Of a stretch of 35,810 nucleotides of DNA, positions 16,019 to 23,628 are shown piece after piece. Location of the stretch: positions 1 to 35,810 of the forward strand of contig JAPMTR010000086.1 of assembly GCA_026552975.1 (NCBI GenBank), written 5' to 3'. A program made the position numbers and the translations under genes. The notes below the pieces were generated by a model, which was not told the DNA's origin, made no database searches, and saw only the letters and a program-made list of their open reading frames with translations. The stretch comes from Candidatus Methanoperedens sp. (GTDB taxonomy: Archaea > Halobacteriota > Methanosarcinia > Methanosarcinales > Methanoperedenaceae). Numbering within the stretch: position 1 is the stretch's first letter; the number at the start of each line of letters is the position of its first letter.

Positions 16019-17416
16019 TTATGCCTCCGGGTTCTCAGGCATAGGATCATCTGTTTTTGCCGTATTCAGGAAATCCCTGTGTTTTACAAGAGCCGCAAGT
16101 GCTTTTACTGCTCTTTCAGGAACCGAATAATTGGGGAGACATCCGCTTTTCAGGATGTCTACGCCCTGTTCTGTTCCTGCCCCGCCCATCCAGCAAGCTA
16201 TCACAGGTTTATCACATTTTAGTTTTATTTCCACAACTGCTTCTGCCGGGGGGATTGCATTTGACAACTGTGTATGCACGTAAATTACGATAAGAGCGTC
16301 CACATTGGGATCGCGAAGAAGGGCCTTGATCGATTCAGTGTAGATCTTAAATGAAACAGTCCCTGCAGTATCGACAGGATTTGAACTTGATGCATATTCA
16401 GGAATTACCGCCTTTATTTTATCCCTTGTTTCCTGGGTGAGATCAACTATGTTTAATCCCTGCCTCTCGCATTCATCGGCAGCCACGATCGATGCTCCTC
16501 CCCCATTTGAGAGAATTGCGACATTATTTCCTCTGGGAAGAGGCTGGCATGTGAAAGCAAGAGCTGCGTCGAAAACTTCATCGATGGTGTCAACCCTGAG
16601 GATCCCTGCCTGTTTGAATGCTGCAGAATATATTTCATCCGAACCTGCTATTGATCCTGTGTGTGAAAAAACTGCTTTTTGGCCTCTTTTTGACCTGCCT
16701 GTCTTGATCACTATTATTGGCTTTTGTATCCGCCTTGCGGTCTCAAGGAACAGTTTTCCTCGATTTATTCCTTCAATATACATCGCAATAACGCCAGTGG
16801 AGGGATCATTATCCAGGTACTTTATAAGGTCAACATCATCTGTATCTGCCTTGTTCCCGGTGCTTATTATTTTACATAGGCCCAGGCCCATGTCAATTGT
16901 CCAATCCGCTATCGCAAGCCCAAGAGTGCCGCTTTGGGTAATAAAAGAAATATGACCCGGTCTTGGGAGTTTCCCTATAACGCTTGCATTAAGGTTAAAA
17001 GGCTCATTTACGATGCCCAGGGTGTTTGGCCCTATCATTCGCATACCATATTTTCGAACAAGTGATACCAGCTGCTTTTCAAGTTTTGCCCCGCTTTTCC
17101 CGGTCTCGCTAAAACCGGCAGTCAATACAACAAGCCCCTTTACTCCTTTTTTCCCGCAATTTTCAACTGCCTGAAGGATCAATTGGGCTGGTATCGCCGT
17201 AATAGCCAATTCCACATCATACGGGATATCCAGGACTGAAGGATATGAAACCAGACCCTGAACTTCTTTCTCTTTTGGATTTACAGGATACACCGCGCCC
17301 CTGTATCCACTCAATATATTCTTTATGATCATGCCGCCCCATTTCAGTTCATTGTTTGAGGCCCCAATGACTGCGATCGAAGATGGTTCAAATATTGATG
17401 AAAGCATTACATCCAT
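16019..17416 (-). CDS. acdA: ADP-forming acyl-CoA (acetyl-CoA) synthetase, alpha subunit
   Basis: The 465-residue protein has the CoA-binding domain (SSIAVIGASNNELKWG, then VYPVNPKE), two succinyl-CoA ligase-like domains (GMRMIGPNTLGIVN; SFITQSGTLGLAIADW) and the phosphorylated histidine in VFSHTGSIAGSDEIYSAAF near residue 255. The acid released can be acetate or a longer or branched acid; the sequence does not fix the substrate. Its start overlaps the amino acid dehydrogenase stop by 10 bases and its end abuts acdB. The operon therefore links amino acid deamination to substrate-level ATP formation. Confidence 0.93.
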   Translation of the reverse strand: MDVMLSSIFEPSSIAVIGASNNELKWGGMIIKNILSGYRGAVYPVNPKEKEVQGLVSYPSVLDIPYDVELAITAIPAQLILQAVENCGKKGVKGLVVLTAGFSETGKSGAKLEKQLVSLVRKYGMRMIGPNTLGIVNEPFNLNASVIGKLPRPGHISFITQSGTLGLAIADWTIDMGLGLCKIISTGNKADTDDVDLIKYLDNDPSTGVIAMYIEGINRGKLFLETARRIQKPIIVIKTGRSKRGQKAVFSHTGSIAGSDEIYSAAFKQAGILRVDTIDEVFDAALAFTCQPLPRGNNVAILSNGGGASIVAADECERQGLNIVDLTQETRDKIKAVIPEYASSSNPVDTAGTVSFKIYTESIKALLRDPNVDALIVIYVHTQLSNAIPPAEAVVEIKLKCDKPVIACWMGGAGTEQGVDILKSGCLPNYSVPERAVKALAALVKHRDFLNTAKTDDPMPENPEA

Positions 17417-18516
17417 TCCCTGAATTTCATTGCTTTTTTCACCCTTTCTTTTGCAATGCCAACAGCTGTTTCACGGGGATATGTCTTTTCGTTATAAACC
17501 TTATCAAGGAGCTCTTTTGTATTCCTCCTGATGGTATTTTTTGTACGGTCAAGGGCGAGTGATTCAGTTCCCCCGTGATATTCAACCGATGCAGTAATAA
17601 CTCCGCCTGCATTTGCCACAAAATCAGGAACCACAAGGATACCCCTTTCATGAAGCGCTCTTTCTGCACTTTCTGTTATCGGGATGTTGGCGCCCTCGAT
17701 GATCAATTTTGCGTCCACCACATCAGAATTCGCATCACTGATCACATCAGGTCTTGCTGCAGGTATGAGGATATCAGTATTGATCAGTAGAAGGTCTGTT
17801 GTTGTCAGAACTTCCCCGTCCTTGTAATTTGTCACAGAACCTGTCAATTCCTTAATTCGGATCAATTCCTCTATATTCAGTCCTTTGGAATTAAAGATCG
17901 TACCTTTAGAATCACTTGCTCCGATGAGAATTACACCCTTCTCAGCCAGGAACCTGGCCGCAGGCTTTCCGACATTGCCAAACCCTTCTATCACAAGGCG
18001 AGCTCCATTAAGATCAAGATTTATATAATCCCTGGCCACATCTGCGCATTCCGCAACCCCGTATCCTGTCGCGCCGATCTCGTCAAGTGGTATCCCGCCA
18101 AGTTCCCTGGGAAGCCCGACGGCGCGGGATGTTTCATCATAGACATAAGCCATACTTGCTTCATCAGTACCCATATCAGGTCCGGGAATATATTCAAGGA
18201 GATTCTTTATACCCCGCGCAAATGTCCTGATCACCTGTTCCTTGTTCACGGTTTTTGGGTCCGCTATTATACCAGATTTTCCGCCGCCATGGGGAAGTCC
18301 TGCCATGATATTCTTATAAGTCATCGCCCGGGCAAGCCTTCGAACCTCGTTCAGGGTCACATCAGGAGCCATCCTCACGCCACCTATAGCAGGACCTGCC
18401 GCCACATTATCAACAACAACGATCGCTTTCATCCCTGTTCGCGGTTCATATAAATGTATTATCTTTTCAGGCCCGATATCATCTGTGAATTCAAATATTT
18501 GTTCATCAATTTCCAT
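17407..18516 (-). CDS. Glutamate/leucine/phenylalanine/valine dehydrogenase
   Basis: The 369-residue enzyme has catalytic Lys68 in MTYKN, Lys80 in GGGKSG and Asp114 in GPDMGTDE. An NAD-binding domain contains GFGNVG at 178-183 and Asp202 at the end of strand two, which favours NAD. IIEGANIPITESAERAL and VVPDFVANAGGVI complete the family pattern. Length and MTYKN resemble leucine dehydrogenase, while LPHGGGKSG resembles glutamate dehydrogenase, so the amino acid is undecided. It deaminates an L-amino acid to a 2-oxoacid. A GGGAGGC Shine-Dalgarno lies eight bases before the start. It leads the operon with acdA and acdB. Confidence 0.9.
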   Translation of the reverse strand: MEIDEQIFEFTDDIGPEKIIHLYEPRTGMKAIVVVDNVAAGPAIGGVRMAPDVTLNEVRRLARAMTYKNIMAGLPHGGGKSGIIADPKTVNKEQVIRTFARGIKNLLEYIPGPDMGTDEASMAYVYDETSRAVGLPRELGGIPLDEIGATGYGVAECADVARDYINLDLNGARLVIEGFGNVGKPAARFLAEKGVILIGASDSKGTIFNSKGLNIEELIRIKELTGSVTNYKDGEVLTTTDLLLINTDILIPAARPDVISDANSDVVDAKLIIEGANIPITESAERALHERGILVVPDFVANAGGVITASVEYHGGTESLALDRTKNTIRRNTKELLDKVYNEKTYPRETAVGIAKERVKKAMKFREWM

Positions 18517-18598
18517 TAAGTTAGCCTCCCGGATTATGTTATGATTTTGTTTGGATAGTTAATGAAGATTGCGATGAAAGCTATTTGTTATTAAGGAG

Positions 18599-18612
18599 CT
18601 ATAATCATAAAT
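18599..18612 (+). promoter_or_regulatory. TATA-like box of the TatD-like hydrolase gene
   Basis: GCTATAATCATAAA is centred about 28 bases before the ATG at 18635, which fits a leaderless or very short-leader transcript. The 118-base gap to the divergent dehydrogenase gene otherwise shows only the latter's Shine-Dalgarno. Confidence 0.35.
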
Positions 18613-18634
18613 CATTCTAAGGAATTAAAGCATC

Positions 18635-19477
18635 ATGACCACCTTCCCCATCCTCGACAACCACATGCACCTCAATCCTGCTGGCCGCTGCCTCGATGCA
18701 GTCCGCGAATTCGCACACGCTGGCGGTACACACCTCGTTCTTGTCTCACTTCCACCCTGGTCATTGGGCATCAATATCAATGCTCCTGATGATTACAGGC
18801 GGGTTTTTGATAAAGTCCTGAACATTGCAAAGCGCGCACAAGAGGCTGAAAAAGTAACGGTCTTCGTAATTCTTGGCGTTCATCCTGCTGAACTCACAAA
18901 GTACTACGGACGCCTTGGAATTGAGCGTTCCATCGAGATCATGAAGGGGGGGCTTGAGATCGCCCGCGAATATGTTGTCGGGGGAAAAGCCATTGGATTA
19001 AAATCCGGGCGTCCGCATTATGAGGTTGAACCCAGAATCTGGGACGCCTCAAATGACATCATGAGATTCGGATTTGAGCAGGCAAGAGATGCCGGATGCG
19101 CCATCCAGCTTCATACTGAGAGCGCCACAGAAGAAGGGATCTCCCAGATCGCAGGGATTGCACGAAGTGTAGGATTGGCGCCTGAAAAAGTGATCAAACA
19201 TTTTTCACCGCCCTTGGTCAATCTCTGTGAGAAACACGGTATTTTCCCGAGTGTCCTTGCCAGTGAAAAGGCGATCGAGGCCGCGCTTTCAGAGGGCACA
19301 CGATTCATGATGGAAACGGATTATATCGATGACCTTGATAGGCCGGGTTCAGTGCTTGGACCAAAAACTATCCCCAGACGTACGAAACAGATAGTTGAAA
19401 AATGTGGAGAGGACGTTTTCTGGAAGATACATAAAGAAAATCCAGAAAAAGTGTATGGGATTGAGATCAATATATAA
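18635..19477 (+). CDS. TatD-like metal-dependent hydrolase (amidohydrolase superfamily)
   Basis: The 280-residue protein begins with the metal site ILDNHMHLNPAG (His10, His12) and continues with VILGVHPAEL near 90, QLHTES near 155, VIKHFSP near 188 and FMMETDYIDD near 228, the order of ligands in the TatD/urease-like TIM barrel. It matches the archaeal group COG1831 by memory. The substrate is unknown; TatD relatives are nucleases or hydrolases. The stop codon lies in the arm of a hairpin shared with the convergent membrane protein gene. Confidence 0.88.
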   Translation: MTTFPILDNHMHLNPAGRCLDAVREFAHAGGTHLVLVSLPPWSLGININAPDDYRRVFDKVLNIAKRAQEAEKVTVFVILGVHPAELTKYYGRLGIERSIEIMKGGLEIAREYVVGGKAIGLKSGRPHYEVEPRIWDASNDIMRFGFEQARDAGCAIQLHTESATEEGISQIAGIARSVGLAPEKVIKHFSPPLVNLCEKHGIFPSVLASEKAIEAALSEGTRFMMETDYIDDLDRPGSVLGPKTIPRRTKQIVEKCGEDVFWKIHKENPEKVYGIEINI

Positions 19478-19516
19478 AAATAATGACACATGAAATGATG
19501 TATTATTTTTTATATA
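19471..19516. terminator. Bidirectional hairpin containing both convergent stop codons
   Basis: The left arm 19471-19491 (TATATAAAAATAATG then ACACAT) pairs with the right arm 19498-19516 over about 17 pairs, with one extra A and a three-base bulge and a six-base loop. T-runs follow on either strand. The TAA of the upstream plus gene (19475-19477) and the stop of the minus gene (19503-19505) are both in the stem. Confidence 0.6.
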
Positions 19517-20537
19517 ATTGGATAAAATAACCTTCCTTAAGATCCAGGGTTTTGATTTCTTTTGAGATGTTTTTATTGGATCCCATGTTCATTGTTAATG
19601 TTCCTATTTTATTAGAATAAAGCTCCTGTCCAGTCGAAGAAAGGTTGATCCTGATAATTCCAACTTCATTTATATCCAGGATATTTTTTTTCGCATCTGA
19701 GTGTTCATCTCTAAAAGAAAAGTGGGTTCTATCTGCGAGTATACCATATTCAAAAGTTGATGTGGAATTTTTATCGGAATAATATATATTGATCGAATTG
19801 ATATAATAGTTTAATTCAGTTGTTCCAATATATATATTGAGCCCTGTGATCGGGGCTCCAGGTGCGTCTTTTTTTTCACCTGTTATTTTATTAATATATA
19901 TTTTTGACGAAAGATCAGTCATTGTATCATCGCTTAATAATAAAGGTTTTTCATATATCCCTGCAAGTGATGAGACAAGGTAATTGCTTGAAGAAAGTAT
20001 GGAAACTAATATTAAGCTAACCAGCAGTAAAAAAATCGTTCCTTTATTCACAATTTTAAATATAAAATATTCATCACCTCTTCTTACTCTCATATTAAGA
20101 TAAACTACAATATATCTAATTAAAATAATAATGGGGATACTGAACATTAATATGAATATTATTGAAAGAAGTTCTGAATAAATACCGCTTGTTCCGGATA
20201 TTCCATAGATTATGATCGCGGCTACCAATATGACATTTGAGACCACCGAAAATAATTCCAGTGTTATCTTGTTAATTTTTTTGATCTCAATTACTTTTGA
20301 TTCATCTTCATGTATGTCTTCATAAAATTGAATGGAATTTACGTCTTTTATTAGTATTCGCAGAAAATAGATGAATGCACCACTAAAAAGACAAATAATA
20401 ACAGCTACTGGATAATAAATATCTTCCCCAATACTTCCAGAGTAAGTATAATAGAAAAGTATTACAATAGCGGCGAACAAAGACAGGATAGAATATATTT
20501 CCAGGATTATTTTCTGTCTTAGAGTTATTAGCACCAT
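19503..20537 (-). CDS. Five-helix membrane protein with an archaellin-like C-terminal domain
   Basis: The 344-residue protein has hydrophobic segments at about 9-31, 40-62, 92-113, 121-147 and 157-185. The rest, 205-344, looks extracytoplasmic and beta-rich. That domain reads like the outer domain of archaellins: SSKIYINKITGEKKDAPGAP, then ITGLNIYIGTTELNYYINS, then INIYYSDKNST, later EVGIIRINLS and IGTLTMNMGS. There is no class III signal peptide at the N-terminus, so it is not a normal archaellin. The gene is noticeably A/T-rich compared with its neighbours. I do not know its function; a surface or filament-related role is a guess. Its start fits a leaderless transcript from the TATA box shared with pgk. 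Confidence 0.7.
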   Translation of the reverse strand: MVLITLRQKIILEIYSILSLFAAIVILFYYTYSGSIGEDIYYPVAVIICLFSGAFIYFLRILIKDVNSIQFYEDIHEDESKVIEIKKINKITLELFSVVSNVILVAAIIIYGISGTSGIYSELLSIIFILMFSIPIIILIRYIVVYLNMRVRRGDEYFIFKIVNKGTIFLLLVSLILVSILSSSNYLVSSLAGIYEKPLLLSDDTMTDLSSKIYINKITGEKKDAPGAPITGLNIYIGTTELNYYINSINIYYSDKNSTSTFEYGILADRTHFSFRDEHSDAKKNILDINEVGIIRINLSSTGQELYSNKIGTLTMNMGSNKNISKEIKTLDLKEGYFIQLYKK

Positions 20538-20559
20538 TATTATTTTGAGATATGTTCCG

Positions 20560-20569
20560 TTATTTATAT
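20560..20569. promoter_or_regulatory. TATA box shared by pgk and the divergent membrane protein gene
   Basis: The TTATTTATATAGC stretch centred near 20565 is 27 bases from a predicted pgk start site at about 20592 (ATG at 20601). In the other direction it is 27 bases from position 20538, next to the membrane protein ATG at 20537. It is the only clear TATA-like box in the 63-base gap. Confidence 0.5.
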
Positions 20570-20600
20570 AGCTATCCTCTTAGAATTAAACACACTCGAT

Positions 20601-21824
20601 ATGACTCGCGATTATCTCACAATCGATGACATAGATACAAAAGGAAAAACAATTCTATGCAGACTTGACCTTAATTCGCCCATGGACCCGAATGGTACCA
20701 TACTTGATGACAGCAGATTCAGAAGCCACATCCTTACGCTAAAAGAGCTTGAAGATTCCAGGGTCGTGATCCTTTCCCACCAGAGCCGTCCAGGAAAGAG
20801 TGATTTTACCACAATGGAACCTCATTCCAGAATATTAGCCAGACTGATGAAACGAGATATAAATTATATTGATGATATCTTTGGTTCATATGCTATTGAT
20901 AACATCAAGAAAATGGAAAAAAGCGATATCATCATGCTTGAGAATACCCGTTTTTATTCAGAAGAATCACTTGATCGCACACCGAAAGATCATAAAAAAA
21001 CCCACATGGTAAGGCGTCTTGGAACCGTTTGTGACATATTCATGAATGATGCTTTTTCGGTTTCGCACAGGTCGCATCTTTCAGTGACCGGATTCACGGA
21101 AACCCTGCCCAGCATAGCTGGAAGGGTCATGGAAAAAGAAATCGATTCCCTCAACAGGGGAATGTCTTGCGGTGAACGTCCCTGTATCTATGTTCTTGGA
21201 GGTGCAAAAGTCGATGATTCCATAAATGTCACCAGGAATGTTCTTGAAAGGGGATGCGCAGACAGAGTTCTTGTCACTGGAGTGGTAGCGAATGTTTTTC
21301 TTGCTGCGGCGGGCGTAAATATCGGGAGTTCGAATATCAGTTTCATTGAAAAGCAGGGTTATCTGCCCCAGATCGATATTGCAAGAAAACTTCTTGCGTA
21401 TTATCCAAAAAAGATAGGACTTCCGGTAGATGTTGCCCTGAATAAAGGTGAAGAAAGAGTGGAAGAAAAAATCGCCGACCTGAAAACTGAATATCCTATC
21501 CATGATATCGGGATAGAAACCATGGTACAGTTCTCGCGAGAGATCAGCAACTCAAAAACAGTGGTCATGAACGGACCTGCCGGAGTATTTGAAAATGAGA
21601 AGTTCGCACTAGGGACCCGGGAGATCATAAAAGCAGGAATGAAGTCCGGATTTTCGGTCATCGGAGGAGGACATATCGCAGCTGCGGCTGAAAAAATGGG
21701 CGCATCAAGTAAATTCTCTCATGTAAGCACAGGTGGGGGAGCCTGCATTGATTTCCTGGCCGGTGCAAAATTGCCAGGGATCGAGGCATTAAAAGATGCA
21801 GCAAAAAAATACAGGAAAACATAA
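20601..21824 (+). CDS. pgk: Phosphoglycerate kinase
   Basis: The 407-residue protein matches archaeal PGK. The N-domain has TILCRLDLNSPMD (residues about 17-29), VILSHQSRPGK near 56-66 and MLENTRFYSEE near 114. The C-domain has VLGGAKVDDS near 198, VVMNGPAGVFENE near 320 and the nucleotide-binding ends SVIGGGHIAAA and STGGGACIDFLAG. It interconverts 1,3-bisphosphoglycerate and 3-phosphoglycerate; in this type of organism it mainly serves gluconeogenesis. The next gene overlaps its 3' end by 29 bases. Confidence 0.97.
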   Translation: MTRDYLTIDDIDTKGKTILCRLDLNSPMDPNGTILDDSRFRSHILTLKELEDSRVVILSHQSRPGKSDFTTMEPHSRILARLMKRDINYIDDIFGSYAIDNIKKMEKSDIIMLENTRFYSEESLDRTPKDHKKTHMVRRLGTVCDIFMNDAFSVSHRSHLSVTGFTETLPSIAGRVMEKEIDSLNRGMSCGERPCIYVLGGAKVDDSINVTRNVLERGCADRVLVTGVVANVFLAAAGVNIGSSNISFIEKQGYLPQIDIARKLLAYYPKKIGLPVDVALNKGEERVEEKIADLKTEYPIHDIGIETMVQFSREISNSKTVVMNGPAGVFENEKFALGTREIIKAGMKSGFSVIGGGHIAAAAEKMGASSKFSHVSTGGGACIDFLAGAKLPGIEALKDAAKKYRKT

Positions 21825-22395
21825 CGAGCAAGGTTTTGATTTCACAGGCAGTATGTATCTGCTTGTTGATGATATTGTAAAAATACACCCTTTTTTCAAT
21901 CACATAATTCCTGATAATATCCTGGTCGCTATATCGCCTTCAAACAGCAACAAAAGCGGGGTTGTGGCAAAACTAAGACCAATGCTTTTTGAAGGGGGAA
22001 TGCGGACAAAAACAGTCCGGGGAATAGAATATGAATCTCCAGAGGTCATAATAAAAGGAATAAATATCTTATACATAGTATACTTCCATCTCCCGCGTTA
22101 CCTGGACCACGGCAACCACAAAATTAAACTTTCGACAGTGCTCCATGAATTGCATCATATCTCTCCCCTATTCAACGGTGATATAAGGCGATATTCGGGA
22201 AAGAATTATGCACATGGCAATTCCCGTAAGGGCTTTGACGATCTTATAAATATTTACACCAAGGAATATATGGGATTGACAACCAGACCTGAGTTGAGTG
22301 ATTTTTTGAAGTACAAATATTCTGAACTCAGGCGAAAATATGGGGCAATATATGGTGATATGATAAGAATTCCCCGTTCTACACATAAAAAATAA
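21796..22395 (+). CDS. Small HExxH zinc-protease-like protein
   Basis: The 199-residue protein (from the first ATG; Met20 at 21853 is an alternative) contains TVLHELHHISPLF, an HExxH motif at 117-121, with a further His140 in the AHGNSRKGFDD segment as a possible third ligand. There is no signal peptide or membrane helix. It resembles compact putative metallopeptidases of unknown role. A GAGG nine bases before 21796 supports the first start, which overlaps pgk by 29 bases and implies co-transcription. The substrate is unknown and peptidase activity is inferred from the motif only. Confidence 0.65.
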   Translation: MQQKNTGKHNEQGFDFTGSMYLLVDDIVKIHPFFNHIIPDNILVAISPSNSNKSGVVAKLRPMLFEGGMRTKTVRGIEYESPEVIIKGINILYIVYFHLPRYLDHGNHKIKLSTVLHELHHISPLFNGDIRRYSGKNYAHGNSRKGFDDLINIYTKEYMGLTTRPELSDFLKYKYSELRRKYGAIYGDMIRIPRSTHKK

Positions 22396-22444
22396 CCTTT
22401 CGATTGATTTTATAAACGCAAATGTCCTGACCGGGATTTAGATA

Positions 22445-23581
22445 TTATCGTTTATTTATCAAAGACATAATACTTGGCCTCGCGCTTCTTCTCTGTGCGG
22501 GCTGGAAAGGGTCCATGCCAAATGACCCGAACATCTCTTCATTTGCCCGGTCTGTTATTTCCTTAAATACCATTTTATAGGCCTTGCAGTGGGGATCGAC
22601 TCCCTCTATTTTGCCTCCGGTCGGTACAATCGCGTTATAAGGGCATCCGCCTCTGCAGAACTTGATATTTGTGCATGAGCCACATTCCTTATCCACATGA
22701 TCTTTGTACTGGTGCATAAGCTTCCATGCATCTGATCTGGCCAGATCTGCTTCGCTTGGGTGATCACGGACATTTCCCATAATATATTCTGGCATTCCGA
22801 TAAAACGATAGCATGGATAGATATTCCCTTCAGGCCCGACTGCGAAGGTACTTCCCATACAATCCACGAATGTACAGACAGTGCCCCTGCCAGTGAAATA
22901 AGCTTTACACAGGTGGTCGATATTCATTATCTCGATCTTGCCCAGATTTTCAAGGTATTTATCCATAAGATATATCAGCAATTTTCCATACTCTTCAGGA
23001 TCAAGTGCCCATTTTTCAGGTTCATCTGTACGTAAAGACGGCAGAGCAGGATGTAATTTGAGATTATAACCATTTTCAAGGAAGAAATTGAAGATCTCCT
23101 CTTTTTGTTTCACGGAATGTTTGGTAAAAGTGCAGATAAAGCTAACTTTTAGACCATTGGCCTTTGCGATCTCATAGCCTTTCATGGTCTTTTCAAAATA
23201 ACCTTTTCCCCGCTGCAGGTCATTGAGTTCCTGCGGGCCATCAAGACTTGAGCCGATAGGAATATTATACTTTGCAAGGATCTGTGCCAGTTCCGGGGTG
23301 AGGACCCAGAGGTTGGATTGCAGGGCAAAAGCGGTCTTCAGATGGCTTAGACCTTCGGCCAGTAAAGGCAAAGCCTGTCTATAAAAATCCGCCCCTGCAA
23401 GGAGTGGTTCTCCGCCGTGAAATGTGAAAGTCACCGGCTCTTTCTTGAAATCTTTGAGCCATTCTACTACTTCTTTAATGGTTTCAATGTTCATTACCGG
23501 GGATCCCACTTCGGAACTCCAGCAATAACTGCATCTGGCAGGACAACTTAAGGTTGGGACAAGCATTACATGAAAAGCCAT
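22445..23581 (-). CDS. Radical SAM enzyme with SPASM domain, peptide-modifying/anSME-like
   Basis: The 378-residue protein has the radical SAM cluster motif Cys13, Cys17, Cys20 (SCPARCSYCW) and the SAM-binding GGEP at 55-58. A C-terminal SPASM region has VCTFVDCMGS, YPCYRF, ECGSCTNIKFCRGGCPYNA and a final HCKAYK, enough cysteines for two extra 4Fe-4S clusters. The family includes sulfatase-maturating enzymes and enzymes that modify ribosomal peptides; the methanogen group TIGR04083 is the closest I recall. No short peptide gene is visible on either side. A TTTTAATACC box on the minus strand near 23615 gives it its own promoter. Confidence 0.88.
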   Translation of the reverse strand: MAFHVMLVPTLSCPARCSYCWSSEVGSPVMNIETIKEVVEWLKDFKKEPVTFTFHGGEPLLAGADFYRQALPLLAEGLSHLKTAFALQSNLWVLTPELAQILAKYNIPIGSSLDGPQELNDLQRGKGYFEKTMKGYEIAKANGLKVSFICTFTKHSVKQKEEIFNFFLENGYNLKLHPALPSLRTDEPEKWALDPEEYGKLLIYLMDKYLENLGKIEIMNIDHLCKAYFTGRGTVCTFVDCMGSTFAVGPEGNIYPCYRFIGMPEYIMGNVRDHPSEADLARSDAWKLMHQYKDHVDKECGSCTNIKFCRGGCPYNAIVPTGGKIEGVDPHCKAYKMVFKEITDRANEEMFGSFGMDPFQPAQRRSARPSIMSLINKR

Positions 23582-23628
23582 AAAACTCTTTTTGTTTGAC
23601 TTTCTTTAAGGTATTAAAAGTTTTCCTG

